From Hypomesus transpacificus (Eukaryota > Chordata > Actinopteri > Osmeriformes > Osmeridae), in NCBI RefSeq assembly GCF_021917145.1, contig NW_025813796.1:124001-188000 (forward strand): a DNA stretch of 64,000 nucleotides, read 5' to 3'. The notes beneath the pieces were generated by a model, which did no database searches, was not told where the DNA came from, and saw only the letters and a program-made list of their open reading frames with translations. Both the position numbers and the translations under genes were made by a program. Shown here piece by piece: positions 40,284 to 52,400 of this stretch (position 1 is its first letter; each line of letters starts with the position of its first letter).

Positions 40284-42937
40284 CCACCCACACAAAAGTA
40301 TTTTTTCCTTATAGCCTTTGCTCTCTAACCCTCTACGAGTGCTAAAGAATCTAGTGCTAGACATCAATGGTGGCGAGAGAGAAAGCGGGATCTTACGAGG
40401 AGGAGAGGAAGAGGTTGGTTAGGTGGAAGAATCTGGCTCTGTACTTGACATGAAAGATAGAGGGGTCCAGCAGATTGTACAGCTTCTTATAAAAATCTGG
40501 ATAATCTCTGCAGGGGGGGGAAAGGAAAAGTAGGCGTCATCGCTTAATGCCTGAACACAAACCACACGGGGTTATGTCAACCTAATCTAATCAAAATCAC
40601 ACAGTTACATATCTACGGGACACACGGCTGAACAAATACAGACAAGGTAGGTCATTGTGTTTGTGGATGACTCACAGATTGTGTTGATGTATCAGTACAA
40701 ACAAGCCATTGAGGGCCAGAAGGCTGATTGCCCCTCCTGTATAAGAAGACAGAAAATGTAAGATGATGAAAGTCCGCCTCATGTTCAATGTGCAGTAATA
40801 GTCATATTCATTTTGTGAGCCCATTCAAAACAGCACAAAAGTAACTTGTCAAATCCAGCAGATCAGTGAACAGTCCATCAGTGGTCGTGTGCACGTGCGA
40901 CTAACCGACATCATAGGCCGCAGTCAGGAAGTCAATCAGGAGTGTGGGCTGGCTCATGTGAGGCAGGATGGAGTCATGCAGGATTACCAGCACCTTCTTG
41001 TACATGCTGCCTGGTAACTAAGCAACAGATAGCAGTGTTTCAATGTTATAGCAGTGTGGATGAGAACAGCTGCTGGCAACAACAACAAAAGAGAATAAAT
41101 GTGAAACAATATTTAAAGACTTGATGTCATAGTACTTATCTAGTTTTACCTTATATTTCAAAAATCCGAGCCACATCCGCTCAAATGCACGCTTGTGTTC
41201 CTGACGGGGAGAATTCAAAATAGAATTGGGATCAGACTAAATTACATGATGTGATGTTAGTGAGAGGTTCTGCTTACTTTCAGTTTAGCTGCTTTCCAGT
41301 CTTTGTGTTTAGCTGTTGAATACAAAAATATATATATATGATTGTTGAAACATGTATGTCATGTGTTACATTTAGCCTACCGAGTACGTAATACGAATAA
41401 CAAATACAGGGGCTGACCTTCTTGTTTGACCATAAAGTTGGTGAATTCTGATTCTTGGCTTGGGAGGATGATGTTGGACAGCAGGATGAAGACATTGTTT
41501 TGGTAAACGGGCATCACTGCCTGAGAAGACCATTTAGGAGCAGCCAATCAAAAACAGTGGCACACCATAAACACAAGCCCAAGGGAAGAGCACCCCACCA
41601 AGTGTCACAGAAACTAAACGTGCCATGACCTTTTATTCACTTAGCAATTAGCAAAGGCATTTCTCCAAAGCAACATACAAATAGTGTCTAGGCAACAGAA
41701 CCGGGCAACGACCGCCATCTAGTCATTGGTTTCACGCTTGCTTTGATGAGGCAGACGTACCCCTTTGTTTTTTTCCATGACCTTGACCACGTTCTCCCGG
41801 ACAGAGCTCATCACGTAGTAGCACACGTCTTCCATCTCCAAGAACTCCTGAAACCTGGAAATGAGCAGAGCCATGTCCTCCGTCTGAGAGAGAAGCCGTT
41901 CCACCGCGGCCTTGATCAACTCTCTGGGGAAACTGTAGTGTTCGCTCCAGTCCAAGTCCTGGAGAGGGAACTTTCCTTCCACCTCTGCGAACTTCATCAG
42001 TGTACACAGAGCGGTCTCCTATATCAGATCAGAGGAAAGCAATTCAGCAATTACGCAAATCAATTAAGTAATGGTTCATTAGAAAACGATTCTGATCCTG
42101 TATATTTTGTGGGGGAGGGGTATTTGTAATGGGACAATACAACGTTCATGTAATAGAGCATGTCCTGATTGATAGAATAGGCCTACAATTTACCTTAATC
42201 TGAAATGATTCATGGCTAATGTGTTCCAGTAGCAACTCCACGCAACTGTTGTACCGATGGCGCATAAACATGCTGTACTTCTCGTCTGCAGTGTGGGTAC
42301 CTGGAATATAAACACAGAACTCAAGACTGAGAAACTGTCAACAGACGCTTGTGGCACATGAATCCATGTCAGAGCTAACTGTATTAACGACCAACCTTCC
42401 AACCTATGTATTTTCACCCTCGACAAAAAAACATCTGTTGTCATTTACATTTTGTTTTCCATCGTCTATATTCATCAACATATAAATCACATTATTTACG
42501 TGCACAATTATACTTGCCACTCAACATCTCCTCTTCCTTGGGCAGCTGCCCCACAAACAGGGCGCATCGCTCCAGTAAAGTGCAGAAAAGTTTGCTACAT
42601 GAATTTGCAGCAGATATCAAGTCTTTCTCTTTGTCTGACTGAAAAGTAAAGAGATTAATTTGAACAGTAGTAAACAAAACGTGTCCAATAAATATCTGAT
42701 GGTAGCATAGTCAGTTTAGCTCGCTAGTTAGCTGCAATGAGATTACAAAAGGAGTACAAAAGAAGAACTGGTGAAATTCCATACCTGAAGAAATTCAAGG
42801 ATGTCAAAAACATCATTAGCATGTTTTCTGCTCTGAATAATTAAGTCTACTTTACTGCTTAAATCTGTTTTAGGTTGTTTAGCATGATTCTCTTTAGGGC
42901 TGTCCTGCCTCACGTTGCGCTTCTTGGACGTCGCCAT
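39371..42937 (-). CDS. noc4l: Nucleolar complex protein 4 homologue, complete
   Basis: Noc4 works with Nop14 in the nucleolus in making the small ribosomal subunit. Minus exons: 42785-42937, 42518-42638, 42194-42300, 41761-42018, 41418-41520, 41278-41312, 41150-41200, 40906-41017, 40676-40736, 40397-40507, 40001-40164, 39811-39893, 39603-39716 and 39371-39490. They close in frame to 530 residues; human is 516. Landmarks: a basic N-terminus (MATSKKRN), helical repeats in the first half, then the CBF/Mak21-type domain with FERMWLGFLKYKLP, RFFHLTNLFLSSSHLP, FAKRLARLAL and LLPFICNLIRRHPACR. Intron 2 uses a GC donor (gcaagt). It is tandem with pus1; both are human 12q24.33 genes. Confidence 0.96.
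40258..40290 (+). repeat. (CA)n microsatellite in noc4l intron 10
   Basis: About 30 bp of CA dinucleotides, near exon 11 of noc4l on the opposite strand. Confidence 0.85.
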
Positions 42938-43544
42938 GTTTCCTAGATCTCGCTCGTTGAAAAGAAACTAAGTAATTGTGTTATTTCGCCCCCTTGTGGT
43001 CACAAAATGGTGCTGTTCATGATGGGATGACCCCTGAGCAAATGTGAGTACTTTTTTACTATCGGTACAATTATTTGTATCATTCAACAAAGAAAAATCA
43101 ATAAAAATCAAATGCAACTGCATGTCACAAATATAAAGAAACTAAAAAAAAAGTATACCTCATTTTAACTAAAAGCAAGGAATGCTACTTCTGCTTTTAG
43201 GCAGGATTGCTCATTCCTCCCTTCACTACTCCAACTCCTAATGTAACTAACCTGATTCAGCAAATCAATTAATACATTAGGATCAGGTGCATCTACATCC
43301 ATGAGGACAAACTCATACAATAAACAAAAAAATGCAGCTGAAAAACATCTGAATTGTTGTTGAAAGGATTTGCACTTGAGGTCTGGCTTTATAAGAACAA
43401 TTGTTTATTTTTGTATTCCATAATTGAGCAAATAATTTCCAATGACTATAACCAGTCCCCTATGACTAAAATAAAACTCAATTTGTATATATAAACCGCA
43501 AATTAGTAAAGTACATTGTATCCCTGGTTTGTGTGGCATGTGAC
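42938..43544. other. noc4l upstream / pus1 3' region
   Basis: 607 bp between two minus-strand genes: the noc4l promoter and 5' UTR and the pus1 3' UTR. A candidate pus1 poly(A) signal is at 43404-43409 (TTTATT on plus). AT-rich and otherwise empty. Confidence 0.6.
43404..43409 (-). other. Possible pus1 polyadenylation signal
   Basis: AATAAA on minus, 136 bp after the pus1 stop. Confidence 0.45.
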
Positions 43545-45217
43545 TCAGTCTGATCCATCACCTTCATCTTCATCCTGGAAAACAGGAAAAAAAAGGTTAA
43601 TGAGTACTTAGGATGTTATTACTATATATATATATATATTGTCTTAAATACTTGTCAATTTTTTTTTTTTAATTAACTGCTTTCTTGTTGACCCACCAGC
43701 TTCTTATCCTTATCTTCCCGTACCCCTGAAGCTGTGGCCTCAAAGTCGTGCAGGGTCAACGTGGCCATCCAGCTGGCCATGGAGCCTTCCTGGGCCTCGG
43801 TCTGCACGATGCTGGGGTAGATGTGCTCCTCCTTGAAGGCCTGGATCGAGTCCTCCTCCTGGGTCCATTCCAGCCTCTCGTGGATGCCGTCCCCACCAAA
43901 GCGTTTATTGTACCTGTCAAAGTGGACCTTCTCCAGCACCAGCCCCAGCCCCGGGGCCTTAGGCACATCCACCTTCTCCTCCCCCCAGCTCTTCTGCAGA
44001 ACTTCGTCCCCGGCGTAGCCCTTCATCACTGCGATCACCAGACCGATCATCTTCCTGATTTGGTGCATCATGAAGCTTTGGCCTCGCACGGTGACGACGG
44101 CAAACTCGGTGCCGCCGCGCACAAAGGGGTCGCCGCACGACATCTCGGTGATGTAACGGCGGGCGCTGGGGTCTTTCGGAGCCTTCTGTGATGTGAAGTT
44201 GTGGAAGTTGCGGGTGCCCTTGTACTGGGCAAAGAGACGGTTGACTCTCTGCAGTGTCTCTGGCTCTAAACGGAAGGCAGCGGAATTCTGGGTGTCGTAG
44301 TCCTTTGGAGCAAAGGCCACACTGGGAAGCATGTAAGAGTATGTGCGAGCGTCACAGTTGTTTTTGGAATTGAAACCCCCCGTGACTCTCTTGAAGCCTA
44401 TTGAAATAAAAAAAAATAGAAGCAACTAGAAGATGAGTGTAACTGAGACCATGTGCCTCATATTTAGAGTAATCCACACTGAATCTGACATAAAAGGCTT
44501 CATATTTTCCAACCGCACTGTATTTGACAATGTAATCTCACCTAGCACTCTTATTTGTGCTGGAAGATAAGAGTTGATTTTCTCGACTATTTCTTCAATC
44601 AGCCAAAGTTTCAGCGATACCACTTGACCAGCAGCAGAAACACCCTTACAAAAAAAAATAAAAAATACGTTTTGAGAATGAATGCACGGCATGTCTAGAT
44701 TTATGTATATTCATACAATACAGTAAACATATCAAACAGCAACTACTCAAGAGTTCTTCCAAACTATGCCTACCAATGTTCATACCTTGTCGGTTCTCGC
44801 ACATCTTTGGAAAGACATTTTCTTCATGTCATCACCATGGTTTTCCGGAATGCATCCAGCCTTTATAAGTGCCGTGATCAACTCATCTTCAATGGTCATG
44901 AACTTGCAAGAGCCAGAATTTCTCTAAACACAAATGTCCAAACCAAGACATAAGGTAACGACAGTGACAGATAATCTATGTGTATTTAGACCACTTGAAA
45001 ATAAGATAGCTACCTGCATGCCATAGTACCCTTTTCCTGAATAGGCCATAAGAAGAACCACTTTCTTTTTAGGGTATTTCTTCTCATCCGCAGCTTGATC
45101 CTCCTCAGTTTTCACCTTCTTCGAGATGTGCCCATTCTCTCCCAAGTCCCCGCTTCCTTCCTCAACTCGCTTCAGTGACTTGGCGGTCTGCATGTTCTCA
45201 CACTCGTTGCTCATCAT
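43545..45217 (-). CDS. pus1: tRNA/mRNA pseudouridine synthase Pus1
   Basis: Converts uridine to pseudouridine in tRNAs and some other RNAs, in nucleus and mitochondria. Minus exons: 45014-45217, 44786-44923, 44542-44644, 43697-44397 and 43545-43574 join in frame to 391 residues. The TruA-family catalytic motif is ARTDKGVSA, with catalytic Asp113 near the end of exon 2. Other landmarks are [41 protein letters not shown] and [11 protein letters not shown]. Two adjacent ATGs (45215-45217 and 45212-45214) are the first methionines in this exon. A mitochondrial leader from an upstream exon, as in mammals, is not excluded. The C-terminus is acidic (DEDEGDGSD). Head-to-head with mob1b. Confidence 0.96.
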
Positions 45218-46472
45218 CCAACGGGACCCCACAAACTTGTTAAGGCAACCTAATCAGAATCGATTTTATTCGCCATGAATGTTTGCACAAACAAGGAATT
45301 TACTTTGGCAGGGAGGTGCATACATTAAACATATAGGAATATTGGAACTTAGCATGGACATATAGAACGCATTCTTAACGAGATAACTCAACGAGCATTA
45401 AACTCTATCCTCACAGAGAATACCTGGGAATTGGTCTTGGTATCGCCTTATATACCCTCAAGAAGTCTGCCTTTTATATTCTGTCCTCCACATCTTAGAA
45501 GGCAGATCAGAGGTTGGGCACATCTTTCAAAGGGTCAGTTCAGAGCCTGCACGAGTTTGAGAATGGCAATATCACGCAAGCTTGAACTGGTTATGGAATA
45601 CAGCTAGGGAGAAAAGACTCGCAAGTTCTGACCAATTCCCACTAGACAGACAGAAGGGTCAGTTAAAAGGTAAAATCTACAGTTGGCTTCAGATGATAGT
45701 TGAATCTACAGTGCACAAGATGTGTAGTACAACTGTTCCTACCAGGCTTACCTTTACAATTGATTTTCAATAATCGTGAACTTGCTAAGACACTCAATAA
45801 CGGACGAATTGTCAGCATATCTTGAAAAGCGATGGGGTGAACAGTAACGGAGGCAAGTAGGTCAGCTGCCTCATTCCCATCCAGCTAATCTGAGCTAACT
45901 AAACTTAGCATCAAATAACAGGGTTCCGCTAGCGAGTTTTTCTAGCCAGCCGTTCAAGATAGCAAAATGAATAGAGATAAAAAAAAACTTTTAGACGCTG
46001 CACTCACGAACTATCATCAAAAATGGATGTCCCAATCGCGACCTAGCACGTTAGAAGTAGCTAGCTACAGTATACATATTTGTAATGTAAATAGCCTAGC
46101 TAGTGGTACATCAAGTGGGAACACACATGGCTACACGAAACTTTAACCTTTCTATCGCGAGAGTGGATATAAAATAGGGTGCACGCGCACTCACTCACTG
46201 TGCACACGTCTCCTCTGATCTGATGTTAGCTAGCTGGAAGCTATCCCGCGACGTCTTTTCATAAATGCTGTACATTTTTGCCTGTGGTTCCAGAGTGGTT
46301 AGTCGACGTTTTCTGCAAGGGGATAACTGTTAAAGCTAAAGTCCACGTTTTTGAAAATCTTCTGATTCTAGCAACAACAGGCCAGCAACTGGACTATAGC
46401 TAGCTACTACTGACCACAGCAGCTTGACTTCAGTTTTAAGACCGAGGCCTCGTTCTCCCTGTCCTCAGAAAG
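45218..46472. promoter_or_regulatory. Divergent pus1 / mob1b upstream region
   Basis: 1,255 bp separate the two start codons. The right half is rich in TAGC motifs (for example gttagctagctggaagctat near 46224) and contains cgcgag and cccgcgacg patches, as expected around a promoter. The left part, about 45247-45345, looks like a dispersed repeat. Start sites cannot be fixed from sequence. Confidence 0.5.
45247..45345. repeat. Possible dispersed repeat
   Basis: The stretch atcagaatcgattttattcg and what follows (cacaaacaaggaatttactt) has the look of a sequence scattered in teleost genomes, recalled rather than checked. There is no second copy in this window and no clear ends. Confidence 0.3.
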
Positions 46473-49400
46473 ATGAGCTTTCTATTGTAAGTTTGTTAGC
46501 TAACAGATATCTACTGTGGATCATTGTGTTGGAAGTTTAATAACCCTTTCTTTTAATGTTTTGGTATTTGTTTTGGGTGAACTGAGCGACATTTAGCGAG
46601 TCCATTAACTGGCAATACAAATGACCTGGGGATTTTGTTTTTTGTTTGACTGCTTCTTCAGCAATATTTATGATTTTAGAATAATGGCTAGCCGGTTACT
46701 GTGGTACTGTAGTAGATGACTTTCTTTCCATAGTGTAGCCTGTTTTACTATTCAGAAACTGACGTAGCCTACAAATTAACTAATAGTATGAGCCCTAACT
46801 TAGGGTAACCCTAACTGCGTGTTAGTTCAACAGTCACTTGATTAGGGAAAGCTGCCAGTGCTGCTACAAAATAACACGTCTGACAGATAAATTCTCGTTG
46901 GACTGAAGTTGACAGTGCTTTTCAACATTTAAAGTTCAGCTGAACTGGAAATAGACCAAGCTAGGGTCTAAGCATTTGCCCTGTCTACGATTTTGCTGGC
47001 TGCCTCACAAGTACTGCTTCAAAGTGCGTGCTATGGTAGCCAATGGGATGTACATTTACATTTTACATTTATTCATTTAGCAGACGCTTTTATCCAAAGC
47101 GACTTCCAAGAGAGAGCTTTACAGTGCATAGGTCACTGATAATAACAACAAGATAGCCCCACAGCATTGCGGGTAGTCAAAAACAAGAAGTACATATTGT
47201 GAACAACCAAAAAATAGTGCTAAAGGGAAGAAACCATAAGAGCATGTAGTTAAACAAGTTAAAATTACACAACATTAATCTCTAAGTGCAGGTGTACCTG
47301 TAGGAAAGCAATAAAAATAGGATTAACTAAAATAGAATACAACAGTTTAAATCAGCTACCACTAACCAACAAGAGCAACAGTCTAAGCAGGAGTCATTGT
47401 GATACTTGAGGAAACTAGCGTTGGGTTCAGCAAACTATTCCTAAATACCATTGTACTCCCGGAACAAGTGCGTCTTGAGCCTTCTCTTGAAGGTGGAGAG
47501 ACAGTCCGTGTCTCTGATGGAGGTGGGGAGTTGATTCCACCACTGGGGTGCCATGTAGTTTCAATGTGTACTTATTTATTAAACTATAATGAAGGCATGA
47601 CAAGGCATATGATATGTGTTGGTATCAAACATGTATAAGTCATATGATGTTGAATGGTATGGGGACAGCCACTGAGTCCAGAAGATGGAAAGAAGTGGCT
47701 GGTAAATCAACATCTCTCTCAACACACAATTTGCCTATTCTACGTCATTTTTTTATGTTTATTGTCTCACAGTGGCAATCGGTCGTCCAAGACTTTTAAA
47801 CCCAAAAAGAACATACCAGAGGGCTCTCATCAATATGAGCTTTTGAAACACGCCGAGGCTACGCTGGGAAGTGGAAACCTCCGAATGGCAGTCATGCTCC
47901 CGGAGGGAGAGGATCTGAACGAGTGGGTCGCAGTCAACAGTAAGGGGCTAATCTGCACATCTCCATCTTCTATACACATTTAGTAAGGGGCTAATCTGCA
48001 CATCTCCAGATTCTACACACATTTAGTAAGGGGCTAATCTGCACATCTCCAGATTCTACACACATTTAGTAAGGGACTAATCTGCACATCTCCAGTTTCT
48101 ACACACATTTAGTAAGGGGCTAATCTGCACATCTCCAGTTTCTACACACATTTAGTAAGGGGCTAATCTGCACATCTCCAGATTCTACACACATTTAGTA
48201 AGGGGCTAATCTGCACATCTCCAGATTCTACACACATTTAGTAAGGGGCTAATCTGCACATCTCCAGTTTCTACACACATTTAGTAAGGGGCTAATCTGC
48301 ACATCTCCAGCTTCTACACACATTTAGTAAGGGGCTAATCTGCACATCTCCAGATTCTACACACATTTAGTAAGGGGCTAATCTGCACATCTCCAGATTC
48401 TACACACATTTAGTAAGGGGCTAATCTGCACATCTCCAGATTCTACACACATTTAGTAAGGGGCTAATCTGCACATCTCCAGCTTCTACACACATTTAGT
48501 AAGGGGCTAATCTGCACATCTCCAGATTCTACACACATTTAGTAAGGGGCTAATCTGCACATCTCCAGATTCTACACACATTTAGTAAGGGGCTAATCTG
48601 CACATCTCCAGTTTCTACACACATTTAGTAAGGGGCTAATCTGCACATCTCCAGCTTCTACACACATTTAGTAAGGGGCTAATCTGCACATCTCCAGATT
48701 CTACACACATTTAGTAAGGGGCTAATCTGCACATCTCCAGATTCTACACACATTTAGTAAGGGGCTAATCTGCACATCTCCAGCTTCTACACACATTTAG
48801 TAAGGGGCTAATCTGCACATCTCCAGCTTCTACACACATTTAGTAAGGGGCTAATCTGCACATCTCCAGCTTCTACACACATTTAGTAAGGGGCTAATCT
48901 GCACATCTCCAGATTCTACACACATTTAGTAAGGGGCTAATCTGCACATCTCCAGCTTCTACACACATTTAGTAAGGGGCTAATCTGCACATCTCCAGCT
49001 TCTACACACATTTAGTAAGGGGCTAATCTGCACATCTCCAGATTCTACACACATTTAGTAAGGGGCTAATCTGCACATCTCCAGATTCTACACACATTTA
49101 GTAAGGGGCTAATCTGCACATCTCCAGCTTCTACACACATTTAGTAAGGGGCTAATCTGCACATCTCCAGCTTCTACACACATTTAGTAAGGGGCTAATC
49201 TGCACATCTCCAGATTCTACACACATTTAGTAAGGGGCTAATCTGCACATCTCCAGATTCTACACACATTTAGTAAGGGGCTAATCTGCACATCTCCAGC
49301 TTCTACACACATTTAGTAAGGGGCTAATCTGCACATCTCCAGCTTCTACACACATTTAGTAAGGGGCTAATCTGCACATCTCCAGATTCTACACACATTT

Positions 49401-52400
49401 AGTAAGGGGCTAATCTGCACATCTCCAGATTCTACACACATTTAGTAAGGGGCTAATCTGCACATCTCCAGCTTCTACACACATTTAGTAAGGGGCTAAT
49501 CTGCACATCTCCAGCTTCTACACACATTTAGTAAGGGGCTAATCTGCACATCTCCAGATTCTACACACATTTAGTAAGGGGCTAATCTGCACATCTCCAG
49601 CTTCTACACACATTTAGTAAGGGGCTAATCTGCACATCTCCAGCTTCTACACACATTTAGTAAGGGGCTAATCTGCACATCTCCAGCTTCTACACACATT
49701 TAGTAAGGGGCTAATCTGCACATCTCCAGATTCTACACACATTTAGTAAGGGGCTAATCTGCACATCTCCAGCTTCTACACACATTTAGTAAGGGGCTAA
49801 TCTGCACATCTCCAGCTTCTACACACATTTGGTAAGGGGCTAATCTGCACATCTCCAGATTCTACACACATTTAGTAAGGGGCTAATCTGCACATCTCCA
49901 TCTTCTATACACATTTAGTAAGGGACTAATCTGCACATCTCCAGCTTCTACACACATTTAGTAAAGGGCTAATCTGCACATCTCCAGCTTCTACACACAT
50001 TTAGTAAGGGGCTAATCTGCACATCTCCAGCTTCTACACACATTTAGTAAGGGGCTAATCTGCACATCTCCAGCTTCTACACACATTTAGTAAGGGGCTA
50101 ATCTGCACATCTCCAGCTTCTACACACATTTAGTAAGGGGCTAATCTGCACATCTCCAGATTCTACACACATTTAGTAAGGGACTAATCTGCACATCTCC
50201 AGTTTCTACACACATTTAGTAAGGGGCTAATCTGCACATCTCCAGCTTCTACACACATTTAGTAAGGGGCTAATCTGCACATCTCCAGATTCTACACACA
50301 TTTAGTAAGGGGCTAATCTGCACATCTCCAGCTTCTACACACATTTAGTAAGGGGCTAATCTGCACATCTCCAGATTCTACACACATTTAGTTAGGGGCT
50401 AATCTGCACATCTCCAGATTCTACACACATTTAGTAAGGGGCTAATCTGCACATCTCCAGATTCTACACACATTTAGCAAGGGGCTAATCTGCACATCTC
50501 CAGCTTCTACACACATTTAGTAAGGGGCTAATCTGCACATCTCCAGCTTCTACACACATTTAGTAAGGGGCTAATCTGCACATCTCCAGCTTCTACACAC
50601 ATTTAGTAAGGGGCTAATCTGCACATCTCCAGCTTCTACACACATTTAGTAAGGGGCTAATCTGCACAGCTTCTACACACATTTAGTAAGGGGCTAATCT
50701 GCACATCTTTCTACACACATTTAGTAAGGGGCTAATCTGCACATCTACAGCTTCTACACACATTTAGTAAGGGGCTAATCTGCACATCTCCAGTTTCTAC
50801 ACACATTTAGTAAGGGGCTAATCTGCACATCTCCAGATTCTACACACATTTAGTAAGGGGCTAATCTGCACATCTCCAGCTTCTACACACATTTAGTAAG
50901 GGGCTAATCTGCACATCTCCAGATTCTACACACATTTAGTAAGGGGCTAATCTGCACATCTCCAGATTCTACACACATTTAGTAAGGGGCTAATCTGCAC
51001 ATCTCCAGCTTCTACACACATTTAGTAAGGGGCTAATCTGCACATCTCCAGCTTCTACACACATTTAGTAAGGGGCTAATCTGCACATCTCCAGCTTCTA
51101 CACACATTTAGTAAGGGGCTAATCTGCACATCTCCAGCTTCTACACACATTTAGTAAGGGGCTAATCTGCACATCTCCAGTTTCTACACACATTTAGTAA
51201 GGGGCTAATCTGCACATCTCCAGTTTCTACACACATTTAGTAAGGGGCTAATCTGCACATCTCCAGCTTCTACACACATTTAGTAAGGGGCTAATCTGCA
51301 CATCTCCAGTTTCTACACACATTTAGTAAGGGACTAATCTGCACATCTCCAGCTTCTACACACATTTAGTAAGGGGCTAATCTGCACATCTCCAGATTCT
51401 ACACACATTTAGTAAGGGACTAATCTGCACATCTCCAGATTCTACACACATTTAGTAAGGGGCTAATCTGCACATCTCCAGCTTCTACACACATTTAGTA
51501 AGGGGCTAATCTGCACATCTCCAGCTTCTACACACATTTAGTAAGGGGCTAATCTGCACATCTCCAGATTCTACACACATTTAGTAAGGGACTAATCTGC
51601 ACATCTCCAGTTTCTACACACATTTAGTAAGGGGCTAATCTGCACATCTCCAGCTTCTACACACATTTAGTAAGGGGCTAATCTGCACATCTCCAGATTC
51701 TACACACATTTAGTAAGGGGCTAATCTGCACATCTCCAGCTTCTACACACATTTAGTAAGGGGCTAATCTGCACATCTCCAGATTCTACACACATTTAGT
51801 AAGGGGCTAATCTGCACATCTCCAGATTCTACACACATTTAGTAAGGGGCTAATCTGCACATCTCCAGCTTCTACACACATTTAGTAAGGGGCTAATCTG
51901 CACATCTCCAGCTTCTACACACATTTAGTAAGGGGCTAATCTGCACATCTCCAGCTTCTACACACATTTAGTAAGGGGCTAATCTGCACATCTCCAGCTT
52001 CTACACACATTTAGTAAGGGGCTAATCTGCACATCTCCAGTTTCTACACACATTTAGTAAGGGGCTAATCTGCACATCTACAGCTTCTACACACATTTAG
52101 TAAGGGGCTAATCTGCACATCTCCAGCTTCTACACACATTTAGTAAGGGGCTAATCTGCACATCTCCAGATTCTACACACATTTAGTAAGGGGCTAATCT
52201 GCACATCTCCAGCTTCTACACACATTTAGTAAGGGGCTAATCTGCACATCTCCAGATTCTACACACATTTAGTAAGGGGCTAATCTGCACATCTCCAGAT
52301 TCTACACACATTTAGTAAGGGGCTAATCTGCACATCTCCAGCTTCTACACACATTTAGTAAGGGGCTAATCTGCACATCTCCAGTTTCTACACACATTTA

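Noticed and set aside
45218-45232. An upstream start for pus1 at 45230-45232
   Set aside because: That codon is GTG; the first ATG in frame is at 45215-45217.
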